Assembly (NCBI RefSeq): GCF_001571065.1
Contig: NZ_BCSW01000024.1
Location: 1 to 47,760, forward strand
Length of the DNA stretch: 47,760 bases
From: Dietzia cinnamea NBRC 102147
GTDB taxonomy: Bacteria; Actinomycetota; Actinomycetes; Mycobacteriales; Mycobacteriaceae
Reading direction: 5' to 3'
Part shown: in pieces, positions 1 through 7,221 of the stretch
Position numbering within the stretch: the first letter of the stretch is position 1
How the letters are laid out: the number at the start of each line of letters is the position of its first letter
Program-made: the position numbers and the translations under genes
The notes under the pieces: model-generated
Seen by the model: the letters and a program-made list of their open reading frames with translations, nothing else
Told to the model about the DNA's origin: nothing
Database searches by the model: none

Positions 1-1
1 T

Positions 2-40
2 CCTAGGCGGCGCGCATCCCGATAGGTGACATGCGCTGCA
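2..40. repeat. two 19-bp repeat units at window edge
   Basis: Two adjacent 19-base units begin CCTAGGCGGCG and GATAGGTGACA. They match the family GATAGGTGGCG that recurs at 1270-1345, on the other side of the next gene. The array may continue to the left of the window. No gene is visible in bases 1-210. Confidence 0.6.
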
Positions 41-210
41 ATGAGGTTCCGGCGGGCGCGATCGTCCATCCATGACCCGCGCGCGGCACGATGTGCGCTG
101 CTCAGCCCGGAATCTCAAGCGCTCGTACTCGTCCATCCGCAGGCCCGGCGTTCTCCACAGGCAGGCCGCGTCAGGCGGTGCTGAACCGATTTCCCGGAGT
201 CCCGGCCCAG

Positions 211-1152
211 ATGATCGGGACCGTGAACACACCAGACCACCTGAACTCCCTGCTGGTCACCTCCGATCAGCTTCTCGCCCGCGGAATGTCGAGTCAGAGC
301 ATCAGCCGCGCGATGGGGTCCGGCGACCTGATCCGACTCAGGCCCGGGTTCTACGTCAAAAGGCGAGCGCGTGACCTCGGAAGGCGCGAGCGCCACTTCT
401 TGTCGATTCTTGCCGCGGACGCCGCACTCGACGCGCCGGTCTTCTCCCACTCATCCGCGGCTCTCATCCACGGGCTTCCGGAGTGGGGTCTTCCGCTGCG
501 CAGGGTCGCGGTGTGCGAGGACGGCCCGACGCCGCGCTCCCGCACGACCAGCCTGACGACCTTCCGCACCGCGCCCGGCCTCTCCGATGAAGTGATGACG
601 GTCAACGGATTGCGGGTCACCACCCCGGCACGGACAGTCGCGGACATCGCGATCTCGACACCCAGAGACGCTGCCGTGGCGGTCGCCGACGCGGCGTTGT
701 TCGGGGAGATCGTGACCAGGGACGAGCTCGACGAGTCTTTGCGCGCATCCGCTGGCCGTCGCGGGATCAGACGTGCACGACATGCACTGAGCCTCGTCGA
801 CGGGAGAAGCGAGAGCGTGGCAGAGAGCCTCAGCCGGCTGACCTTCCACGACTTCGGCCTGCCGGAGCCCGAGCCCCAGGTCGAGATCTACACCCCCGGC
901 GGCGTTCGAGTCGCCCGTGTGGACTTCCTGTGGCGGGAGTACGGCGTGATCGGAGAGTGCGACGGCTTCGGCAAGTACTTCGACGGACTGAGCCCCGGTG
1001 AGACCCGGCACCGCTTGGGCATGGAGAAGGACCGCGACGCCGAACTGATGGCCCTCGGTTACCGGGTCCTCCATTGGCGGTGGCGCGATGTGCTCGAGCC
1101 TCATGTGCTGGCTGCGCGGATCAAGCGTGTGCTCTTCGCAGCCGCTGCGTGA
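211..1152 (+). CDS. AbiEi-like / DUF559-like nuclease-fold protein
   Basis: 313 residues from ATG 211. An in-frame GTG lies at 223, and upstream in-frame codons encode composition atypical of the family. The N-terminal part (about 10-60) resembles the winged-helix domain of AbiEi-type antitoxins: a helix rich in S and Q, then LIRLRPGFYV. The middle part resembles the AbiEi-type central region (SHSSAALIHGLP, TTPARTVADIA). The C-terminus resembles the restriction-endonuclease-like DUF559/Vsr fold, with VDFLW (D238), GECDG (E249) and GYRVLHWRW. Such proteins are common orphan genes in actinobacteria and no partner AbiEii toxin is adjacent, so a defence or toxin-antitoxin role is only inference. 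The gene stands alone between repeat arrays. The stop TGA lies inside the first unit of a 20-bp direct repeat. Confidence 0.75.
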   Translation: MIGTVNTPDHLNSLLVTSDQLLARGMSSQSISRAMGSGDLIRLRPGFYVKRRARDLGRRERHFLSILAADAALDAPVFSHSSAALIHGLPEWGLPLRRVAVCEDGPTPRSRTTSLTTFRTAPGLSDEVMTVNGLRVTTPARTVADIAISTPRDAAVAVADAALFGEIVTRDELDESLRASAGRRGIRRARHALSLVDGRSESVAESLSRLTFHDFGLPEPEPQVEIYTPGGVRVARVDFLWREYGVIGECDGFGKYFDGLSPGETRHRLGMEKDRDAELMALGYRVLHWRWRDVLEPHVLAARIKRVLFAAAA

Positions 1153-1180
1153 TCGCGAACGCTGCTGCGTGATCGCGGTC
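1141..1180. repeat. 20-bp direct repeat containing a stop codon
   Basis: Two adjacent 20-base units share GCTGCGTGATCGCG. The TGA of the AbiEi-like gene (1150-1152) lies in unit 1, and the same TGA recurs in unit 2. This looks like a local duplication of the gene's 3' end. Confidence 0.75.
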
Positions 1181-1230
1181 GCCCAGCGGGCCGGCCGCAG
1201 GGCAGAAACCGCCCGGCGCCCCTCCAGAGC

Positions 1231-1345
1231 GCGCGCCACCTATCCGACTACGCGCCGCCTGCGGGACCCCATAGGTGGCGCGTAGCCGGATAGGTGGCGT
1301 GCGATTCGATAGGTGGCGCTCGACTTGATAGGCGGCGTCGACGTC
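1231..1345. repeat. 19-bp tandem array with a 32-bp inverted repeat
   Basis: Four 19-base units start at 1270, 1289, 1308 and 1327, with core GATAGGTGGCG. Bases 1231-1262 are an inverted copy of 1271-1302 (27 of 32 positions pair) around the loop 1263-1270, giving a long hairpin or cruciform. It lies between convergent genes and may end transcription from both sides. Bases 1153-1486 hold only this and neighbouring repeats; I see no gene there. Confidence 0.8.
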
Positions 1346-1356
1346 AGCGGGGCGAG

Positions 1357-1426
1357 CGAGCGCCTTCCGTTGGGGGCGGCCGAGCGCCTTCCGCAGGGGT
1401 GGCCGAGCGCCTTCGGCAGGCGCAGC
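1357..1426. repeat. 23/24-bp tandem repeat, three units
   Basis: Three units start at 1357, 1381 and 1404, each beginning CGAGCGCCTTC. The sequence is unrelated to the 19-bp units beside it, so two repeat families sit side by side in one convergent intergenic region. Confidence 0.75.
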
Positions 1427-1486
1427 CGCCGAGCTAGCAGAGCGGCCCGGCCGGGTACAGCACCCCGCCGTGCACGACCGGGAGAA

Positions 1487-1840
1487 TCAGCCGGTACCGA
1501 GCGAGTCGACGGACGTGGCCAGCCACAGGATGACGGCCCCGATCCCGACGTAGAACGCGACGTCGAACCCCTTGCCGCGAACCCCGAGCAGTCGCGCGCG
1601 CTCGTCCGGGACCACGGCACGGAGGGTCGCCGCCGCCAGGGCGACCAGCCCCAGCAGGAACGCGCCCCTCCGCCAGCGCTCGAGGACGACGAAGCCCAGC
1701 GCCACCACGACCCCGGCCAGCACGAGCGCGAGCGGCCACTGCGCACGCACCTGCGCCCACGTCAGGCGCGCGGGGCGCGTCCGGCGGGGCCGGGCGTCGG
1801 TGGCCCGGTGCCGGGCGCGGTCGGGAGCGGGGTGTGTCAC
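1487..1840 (-). CDS. DUF3017 family membrane protein
   Basis: 117 residues from GTG 1840. The longer open frame upstream would run into folD. A basic N-terminus precedes three hydrophobic segments (about residues 32-48, 55-72 and 95-112), as in the small actinobacterial DUF3017 membrane proteins. It starts 8 bases after the folD stop on the same strand, the arrangement I recall for Rv3355c-Rv3356c, so it is very likely co-transcribed. Function unknown. The last helix ends a few residues before the stop, so the protein is nearly all membrane. Confidence 0.85.
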   Translation of the reverse strand: MTHPAPDRARHRATDARPRRTRPARLTWAQVRAQWPLALVLAGVVVALGFVVLERWRRGAFLLGLVALAAATLRAVVPDERARLLGVRGKGFDVAFYVGIGAVILWLATSVDSLGTG

Positions 1841-1848
1841 GGGAGCCG

Positions 1849-2706
1849 TCAGGTGTCGGCGTCGAGCCGCTCGCAGCGCTCGACCACGTTGCTCAGCAGG
1901 AACGCGCGGGTGAGCGGGCCGACGCCGCCCGGGTTGGGCGAGATCGCCCCGGCGACCTCCCACACGTCCGGGTGCACGTCACCGGCCAGCTTGCCGTCGA
2001 GGCGGGAGACCCCCACGTCCAGCACCGCGGCGCCGGGTTTGACCATGTCCGGGGTGAGCATGTGAGCCACGCCCGCGGCGGCGACGATGACGTCAGCGCG
2101 CCGGGTCTCCGCCGCCAGGTCGCGCGTGCCGGTGTGACACAGGGTCACGGTGGAGTTCTCGCTGCGCCGCGTGAGCATGAGACCGATCGGGCGACCGACG
2201 GTGACGCCGCGGCCGACCACCACGACGTGTGCGCCGTCGAGCTCCACCCCGAACCGGCGCAGCAGGTGGATGCACCCGTTGGGGGTGCACGGCAGCGGGG
2301 CGGGCTCGCCCAGCACGAGCTTGCCGAGGTTGACGGGGTGGAGTCCGTCGGCGTCCTTGGCCGGGTCGATGCGCTCGAGGATCGCGTTCTCGTCGAGATG
2401 CCCGGGCAGCGGCAGCTGCACGATGTACCCGGTGCACGCGGGATCATCGTTGAGCTCGTCGATCACGGCCTCGAGTTCGGCCTGGCTGGTGTCGGCGGGC
2501 AGATCGCGTCGGATGGAGGCGATGCCGACCTGCTCACAGTCACGGTGCTTCATCTTGACGTAGGAGTGGCTGCCGGGGTCGTCCCCCACCAGAACCGTGC
2601 CGAGCCCCGGGGTGATCCCCTTCTCCCGCAGCGCGGACACGCGCCGGGTGAGGTCGGCGACGATCTCGTCGCGGGTGAGCTTGCCGTCCAGCTTGATCGC
2701 GGTCAC
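1849..2706 (-). CDS. folD: bifunctional methylene-THF dehydrogenase/cyclohydrolase
   Basis: 285 residues, the normal FolD length. It interconverts 5,10-methylene-THF and 10-formyl-THF in cytosolic one-carbon metabolism, feeding purine and formyl-Met synthesis. Visible motifs are [15 protein letters not shown] with the catalytic Lys in YVx[12 protein letters not shown], the NADP-binding region [16 protein letters not shown], and the C-terminal [13 protein letters not shown]. The start chosen is GTG 2706 (VTAIKLDG); GTG 2712 is an in-frame alternative. It is the first gene of a two-gene unit with the DUF3017 protein and is divergent from the tRNA methyltransferase at 2767. Confidence 0.95.
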   Translation of the reverse strand: MTAIKLDGKLTRDEIVADLTRRVSALREKGITPGLGTVLVGDDPGSHSYVKMKHRDCEQVGIASIRRDLPADTSQAELEAVIDELNDDPACTGYIVQLPLPGHLDENAILERIDPAKDADGLHPVNLGKLVLGEPAPLPCTPNGCIHLLRRFGVELDGAHVVVVGRGVTVGRPIGLMLTRRSENSTVTLCHTGTRDLAAETRRADVIVAAAGVAHMLTPDMVKPGAAVLDVGVSRLDGKLAGDVHPDVWEVAGAISPNPGGVGPLTRAFLLSNVVERCERLDADT

Positions 2707-2766
2707 GCGCACCAGTATCCCACTCCCGGGCGCGGCCGTCGTCGGGGCGCTGCGAGAATGGCCCCC

Positions 2767-3258
2767 ATGACCGGTGTGGGTGTGCGCGTGCTGTTCGACC
2801 GTCCGTGTATCCCACCCAACACCGGCAACGCGATCCGCATGGCCGCCGGCGCGGGGTGCGAGCTGCACCTGGCGGGCCCGCTGGGCTTCGACCTGTCGGA
2901 GCCGCACCTGCGGCGGGCCGGGCTGGACTATCACGACCTCGCGCACGTCGAGGTCCACGAGGACCTCGAGTCGGCGTACTCCCGGCTCCTGCCGGCGCGG
3001 GTGTGGGCGTTCTCCGCCCGGGCCGACCTCGCGCTGCCGCAAGTGCGGTTCGCCCCCGGTGACGTCCTGCTCTTCGGCCCCGAACCCACCGGCCTGGCCG
3101 AGGACGTCCTCGCCGATCCGCGCGTGACGGCGCGGGTGCGGATCCCGATGCTGCCCGGGCGGAGGTCGATGAACCTGTCCAACGCCGCCGCGGTGGCGGT
3201 CTACGAGGCGTGGCGCCAGCAGGACTACCAGGGCGGTATGGATTTTCCCGCCGATTGA
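2767..3258 (+). CDS. trmL: tRNA (cytidine/uridine-34-2'-O)-methyltransferase, TrmL/SpoU type
   Basis: 163 residues, typical of the minimal SpoU-family (SPOUT) methyltransferases that modify the wobble base of tRNA-Leu. Motif 1 is [19 protein letters not shown]. Motif 2 is [10 protein letters not shown] and motif 3 is [15 protein letters not shown], which together form the knotted SAM site. ATG 2767 is preferred. ATG 2758 is in frame, but a GAGAAT box 7 bases before 2767 resembles a leaderless -10 element. It is divergent from folD. The stop lies 14 bases before the manganese transporter gene. Whether it acts on tRNA-Leu wobble bases here is inferred from family. Confidence 0.88.
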   Translation: MTGVGVRVLFDRPCIPPNTGNAIRMAAGAGCELHLAGPLGFDLSEPHLRRAGLDYHDLAHVEVHEDLESAYSRLLPARVWAFSARADLALPQVRFAPGDVLLFGPEPTGLAEDVLADPRVTARVRIPMLPGRRSMNLSNAAAVAVYEAWRQQDYQGGMDFPAD

Positions 3259-3260
3259 TT

Positions 3261-3283
3261 TAAAGTTTCGGTATGCCGAAACT
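3261..3283 (+). promoter_or_regulatory. leaderless promoter with MntR-like operator
   Basis: TAAAGT at 3261-3266 is a TANNNT -10 box, exactly 6 bases before ATG 3273. A 20-bp dyad, AGTTTCGGTATGCCGAAACT (3264-3283), has perfect 8-base arms and covers the -10 box, predicted start site and start codon. The pattern GTTTC-N8-GAAAC resembles the C. glutamicum MntR motif as I remember it. Repression by the MntR-like protein at 5934 is inferred. Confidence 0.7.
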
Positions 3284-4256
3284 CAGAGGCGCTGCCACCC
3301 GTAGCGCCGCCCCCCGTCGAGCAGCCGCCGCAGCGCGCGCCACAGCGCTCACCACTGCGCTCGCGCTGTTGTCCGGGTGCGCGGTCGGCGCCACCGGCCC
3401 GGCGGACGTCGACGACCGCCAGAGGTCCGACGCGTCAGGGGGCCGGGTGGTGGTGGCCACGACGTTCACGATCCTGGCCGACATGGTCGGGCGCGTCGGC
3501 GGCGACCGCGTGGTGGTCGAGTCGGTCACCACGCCGGGCGCCGACGTACATCAGTACGAGCCGACCGTCGAGGACCTCAAGCGGGTCGAAGGCGCGGACC
3601 TCGTGGTGAGCAACGGGCTGGGGATGGACGACTGGCTCCTGCGGTTCATCGACGGGACCGACGCCGCCCACCTCGTCACCACGGACGGAATCGAGCCCCT
3701 GCCCATCCGTGCGGGCAACTACACCGGCCGGCCCAATCCCCACGCGTGGATGTCGCCGGTCGAGGGCGCACGCTACGTCCGCGCGATCGCCGGCGCCCTC
3801 GCCGACCTCGATCCGGACGGTGCGACGGAGTACCGCGCCCGCGCCGAGGGCTACGTCGCCGACCTGCAGGCGATGGCGGTCCGCGCCCGCGAGGCGGTGG
3901 CGTCGGTGCCCGAGGACCGTCGCGTGCTCGTCACCTGCGAGGGCGCCTTCTCCTACCTGGCCCGCGACCTCGGGCTGGAAGAGCTGTACCTGTGGCCGGT
4001 CAACAGCGAGAACCAGGGCCTGCCCCGGCAGGTCACCGCGTTGATCGACCGGATCCGCGAGCGGGAGATCCCCGCCGTGTTCTGCGAGTCGACGGTCTCC
4101 GACGCCGCCATGGAGCAGGTCGCCGCCGAGACCGGCAGCCGCCTGGCGGGCCTGCTGTACGTCGACTCGCTCTCCGGCCCCACCGGGCCCGTGCCCACCT
4201 ATCTCGACCTCCTCGACCACGACCTCGAGACGATCACCCGGGAGCTGACCTCATGA
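3273..4256 (+). CDS. mntA: manganese ABC transporter substrate-binding lipoprotein
   Basis: 327 residues. A signal peptide with lipobox LLSGC (Cys36) anchors it outside the membrane. It belongs to the metal-binding cluster A-I family (PsaA/MntA/SitA). Expected metal ligands are visible: H93 (DVHQYEP), H157 (NPHAWMSP), E246 (WPVNSENQG) and D298 (YVDSLS). The Glu/Asp pair and the CEGAFSYL region fit the Mn/Fe-type PsaA group rather than the His-rich loop of zinc ZnuA proteins. ATG 3273 lies inside the palindromic operator, with no Shine-Dalgarno sequence, consistent with a leaderless mRNA. It overlaps the ATPase gene by 4 bases. Iron as the true substrate cannot be excluded. The symbol is by analogy. 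Confidence 0.88.
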   Translation: MPKLRGAATRSAAPRRAAAAARATALTTALALLSGCAVGATGPADVDDRQRSDASGGRVVVATTFTILADMVGRVGGDRVVVESVTTPGADVHQYEPTVEDLKRVEGADLVVSNGLGMDDWLLRFIDGTDAAHLVTTDGIEPLPIRAGNYTGRPNPHAWMSPVEGARYVRAIAGALADLDPDGATEYRARAEGYVADLQAMAVRAREAVASVPEDRRVLVTCEGAFSYLARDLGLEELYLWPVNSENQGLPRQVTALIDRIREREIPAVFCESTVSDAAMEQVAAETGSRLAGLLYVDSLSGPTGPVPTYLDLLDHDLETITRELTS

Positions 4257-5071
4257 CCGATCGGCCACTGCCCTTCTCCCCGGACGCCGGCCCTGCCGCC
4301 GTCGTCGTCTCCGATCTCACCGTCGACCGGGGACAGGTCCGGGCCCTCGACGCGGTGTCGCTGTCCGCGCCGAGGGGCGAGATCACCGTCCTGCTCGGCC
4401 CCAACGGCTCCGGTAAGTCGACCCTCCTGCAGGCACTGCTCGGCCTGGTCACCCCCACGGCGGGCTCCGTCCGCCTCCTCGGCACGTCCGTCCGCGGCGC
4501 GCTGCGCAGCGGACGAGTCGCGGCGGTGCCGCAGGCCGACGGCATCGACGAGCATTTCCCCGTCACGGCAGCCGAGGTCGTCATGCAGGGCCGTCGGCAC
4601 TTCACCGGGCCGTGGCGTCGGCCGTCGGGACGGGACCGCGCCGCCGTGGCGGACGCCCTCGAGAGGGTGGGCCTGTCCGGGCTCGCGGCGCGTCGCATCG
4701 GCGAGCTCTCGGGCGGCCAGCGTCGCCGGGTCATGTTGGCGCGCTGCCTGGCCCAGGAAGCCGACCTGCTCCTGCTCGACGAGCCGTTCAACGGGATGGA
4801 CGCCGGCAGCGAGGAGGTCTACATCGACGTCCTGCGCGAGCTCACCGCCGGCGGCCGCACCGCGCTGGTCTCCACCCACCACCTGGGCACGGTCGAGCGG
4901 CTAGCCGATTCGGTGGCCCTGCTCAACGGCCGCCTGGTCGCCCACGGCCCGGTCGCCGAGACCACGACGCCGCATGTCCTGTCGACCCTGCTCGGGGCCC
5001 GCCTCCCCGGGGCCGCCGACTCCGCCCGGGGCGCCGCCGCGTCCCCTGTCACCGATCGGGCCGTCTCGTGA
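4253..5071 (+). CDS. mntB: manganese ABC transporter ATP-binding protein
   Basis: 272 residues. Cytoplasmic ATPase of the importer. Walker A is GPNGSGKST (about 55), the Q-loop lies in AVPQADGID, the ABC signature is LSGGQRRRV, Walker B is DLLLLDEPFNGMD, and the switch His is in STHHLG. A 25-residue C-terminal tail rich in Ala, Gly and Arg follows the conserved domain. ATGA overlap with the lipoprotein gene and GTGA overlap with the permease gene imply translational coupling. The gene symbol is by analogy; naming of these subunits varies between species. Confidence 0.9.
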   Translation: MTDRPLPFSPDAGPAAVVVSDLTVDRGQVRALDAVSLSAPRGEITVLLGPNGSGKSTLLQALLGLVTPTAGSVRLLGTSVRGALRSGRVAAVPQADGIDEHFPVTAAEVVMQGRRHFTGPWRRPSGRDRAAVADALERVGLSGLAARRIGELSGGQRRRVMLARCLAQEADLLLLDEPFNGMDAGSEEVYIDVLRELTAGGRTALVSTHHLGTVERLADSVALLNGRLVAHGPVAETTTPHVLSTLLGARLPGAADSARGAAASPVTDRAVS

Positions 5072-5937
5072 TCGAACTGCTCACCGAACCGATGTCGTAC
5101 GAGTTCATGCGCCGCGCGCTGCTCGTGGTGACGGCCTCCGGGGTCGCCGGCGCACTGCTGAGCTGCTGGCTGGTCCACATGGGGTGGTCGCTCATGGGCG
5201 ACGCCGTGTCGCACGCGGTCCTGCCGGGAGTGGTGATCGCGGCGCTGACCGGCATCCCGTTCGCGGTCGGCGCCCTCGTCGCCGCCCTCGTCGCCGTGTG
5301 GCTGATCGGCGCGGTCCGCGAGAGCGGGACGGTGCGGCCGGACGCCGCGATGGGCATCGTGTTCACGGCCCTGTTCTCGTTCGGTCTCGTGCTGATCGCC
5401 CGGTTCCCCACCCAGCAGGACCTGCACTCGATCCTGTTCGGTTCCGTGCTCGGCGTCCGCGACTCCGACCTCGTGCAGGTGCTCGTCGTGGCCGCCTTCA
5501 CGGTGATCGTGCTGCTGACGTTCCGGCGCGACCTGATCCTGCTGGCGTTCGACCGGCTCCACGCCCACACCCTGGGGCTGCGCACCCGGGCGCTCACCGC
5601 CCTGCTGCTGGCGACGCTGGCCACCGCGACGGTCGCCGGGGTGCAGTCCGTGGGGGTGATCCTGGTCGTGGCGACGCTCATCATCCCGGGCGCGACCGCC
5701 CAGTTGGTCGCGGACACGATGCGGGGGACGATGATCCTCGCCGTCGTCGTCGCCCTGATCGGCGGTGTCACCGGCCTGTACCTCGGCTACTACGCCGACC
5801 TCCCGCCCGGTCCGGTCGTGGTCCTCACCCAGGCGGTCATCTTCGCGGTGGCGCAGCTGCTCGCGCCCCGGCGCGGGGTGATCCCGCGGGCGGTGGCGGG
5901 CGCCCGCGGTCGACGATCGGGGATGATGGCCACATGA
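5068..5937 (+). CDS. mntC: manganese ABC transporter permease
   Basis: 289 residues from GTG 5068. Integral membrane subunit of the ABC-3 family with about eight hydrophobic helices. Family features include HMGWSLMGDAVSHAVLPGVV near residues 35-55, the EAA-like coupling region GLRTRALTALLLATLATATV, and VGVILVVATLIIPGATAQL. Start and stop overlap the neighbouring genes by 4 bases each. Only one permease gene is present, so the transporter presumably works with a homodimer. Confidence 0.9.
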   Translation: MIELLTEPMSYEFMRRALLVVTASGVAGALLSCWLVHMGWSLMGDAVSHAVLPGVVIAALTGIPFAVGALVAALVAVWLIGAVRESGTVRPDAAMGIVFTALFSFGLVLIARFPTQQDLHSILFGSVLGVRDSDLVQVLVVAAFTVIVLLTFRRDLILLAFDRLHAHTLGLRTRALTALLLATLATATVAGVQSVGVILVVATLIIPGATAQLVADTMRGTMILAVVVALIGGVTGLYLGYYADLPPGPVVVLTQAVIFAVAQLLAPRRGVIPRAVAGARGRRSGMMAT

Positions 5938-6620
5938 CCGTCGACCCGCCGAGAGCCCTCGCCGACCTCACCCCGACGATCCAGGCCTACCTCATGGCCG
6001 TGCACGCTCTCGGCGCCGGCGACGACCCGGTGACCTCGAGCGCGCTGGCGGAGCGTCTCGGCGCGTCACCGTCCTCCGTGAGCGAGGGCGTCCGCAAGCT
6101 GGTCACGATGGGCCTGGCCGAGCACCGGCCGTACGCGCCGGTGGTGCTCACGGAGGCGGGTCGGTCGTTCGCGGTGGCGATGGTGCGGCGGCACCGGATC
6201 ATCGAGACCTTCCTCTCCCGGTGCCTGGAGTACCCGTGGGACGAGGTGCACGCCGAGGCCGACGCGCTGGAGCACGTGGTCTCGGACCGGTTCGTCGACG
6301 CCCTCGACGTGTTCCTCGACCACCCGCGCCGCGATCCCCACGGCGATCCCATCCCCACCCGCGACGGCCACCTCGACCCGCTCGGCGACACCCCGCTGGA
6401 TCGCGTCGAAGAGGGCTCTACGGGTGTGGTGACGCGGGTCTCCGACCGTGACAACGCCGTCCTGCGCCACCTCGCCGAGATCGGCCTGCGCCCCGATTCC
6501 CCCGTGGAGGTGGTCTCCCGGCAGGTCGAGTTGGGGATCATCTCGGTGTCGCTGGCGGGCCGGGTCGTGCAGGTGGGCACGCCGGTGGCCGCGGCGGTGC
6601 GGGTCCGCGTCGACGACTGA
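5934..6620 (+). CDS. mntR: DtxR/MntR-family metal-dependent repressor
   Basis: 228 residues: N-terminal winged helix (about 14-75), metal-binding dimer domain (80-145) and a C-terminal SH3-like/FeoA domain (about 155-228, ending VGTPVAAAVRVRVDD). The segment MVRRHRIIETFL then WDEVHAEADALEHVVSD aligns with DtxR/MntR. H87, D110, E113 and H114 are the expected ligands; D110 replaces DtxR Cys102, and A18 occupies the DtxR Met10/MntR Asp8 position. An acidic residue there favours manganese over iron sensing. It closes the mntABC operon (ATGA overlap), so it should autoregulate through the palindrome at 3264-3283. Confidence 0.9.
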   Translation: MTVDPPRALADLTPTIQAYLMAVHALGAGDDPVTSSALAERLGASPSSVSEGVRKLVTMGLAEHRPYAPVVLTEAGRSFAVAMVRRHRIIETFLSRCLEYPWDEVHAEADALEHVVSDRFVDALDVFLDHPRRDPHGDPIPTRDGHLDPLGDTPLDRVEEGSTGVVTRVSDRDNAVLRHLAEIGLRPDSPVEVVSRQVELGIISVSLAGRVVQVGTPVAAAVRVRVDD

Positions 6621-6691
6621 CGTCGGGCGCACCGGGCGGCGGGGGGACGACGACGACGAGGTCCGCGTCCGCCCCGCTCCCCCGCGGTCGC

Positions 6692-7174
6692 TCAGGCGGC
6701 GTGGGGGACGGTGGCCGGAGGTCGGGTGCTGGTGGGGGCGGCGGTGGCCGGGCGATCAGGTCGGGCCGCCCGCGCGGCGGGCCGTCGCAGACCGAGCGCG
6801 AGGAGCGTGGCCAGGGCGATCGCCCCGTCGATCGCGGCCGCGGCGGGCGCGCCGGTCACGTCGTGGCGGAGCAGGAGCACGGCGGTCATGGTCATGGACG
6901 CCTTGTGGAAGATCACGACCAGCCACAGCACGGCCGCTCCGGGCGGGGTCGCGCCGAGGTAGGCGGACAGGGCCGCGAAGACGAGCAGCCCGTAGGCGCG
7001 CCAGTAGCCGGTGAGTTGGTATTCGGGTGTGATGCTGGGCGCCTCGAGGCCGGCGGCGACGCCCAGGCCGAGCGCCACCGCCGCGGTCGTCAGCAGCAGG
7101 GACCGGTAGAGCAGCAGGCAGAGTCGGTCGGTGGCCATGAGGGGGATGCTCGTCGTCCGGGCGCGACCGTGCAT
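6692..7174 (-). CDS. hypothetical four-helix membrane protein
   Basis: 160 residues from ATG 7174, which has GGGGGA about 10 bases upstream; ATG 7138 (MATDRLCLL) is an in-frame alternative. Four hydrophobic segments are visible: LLTTAAVALGLGVAAGL, GLLVFAALSAYLGA, AAVLWLVVIFHKASMTMTAV and AIDGAIALATLLALGL. The protein ends in a Pro/Ala/Thr-rich tail of about 25 residues. I do not recognise a named family. It lies 47 bases downstream of the FAD oxidase gene on the same strand, so the two may be co-transcribed. Confidence 0.7.
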   Translation of the reverse strand: MHGRARTTSIPLMATDRLCLLLYRSLLLTTAAVALGLGVAAGLEAPSITPEYQLTGYWRAYGLLVFAALSAYLGATPPGAAVLWLVVIFHKASMTMTAVLLLRHDVTGAPAAAAIDGAIALATLLALGLRRPAARAARPDRPATAAPTSTRPPATVPHAA

Positions 7175-7221
7175 CGGGGAGATCCCCCGGGATCGGGCCT
7201 GATTCCGTTCCGAAGCGGCCG

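Noticed and set aside
3273..5937. Zinc importer (znuABC) assignment
   Set aside because: The binding protein lacks a His-rich loop, has PsaA-type Glu and Asp ligands, and the operon ends in an MntR-like rather than Zur-like regulator.
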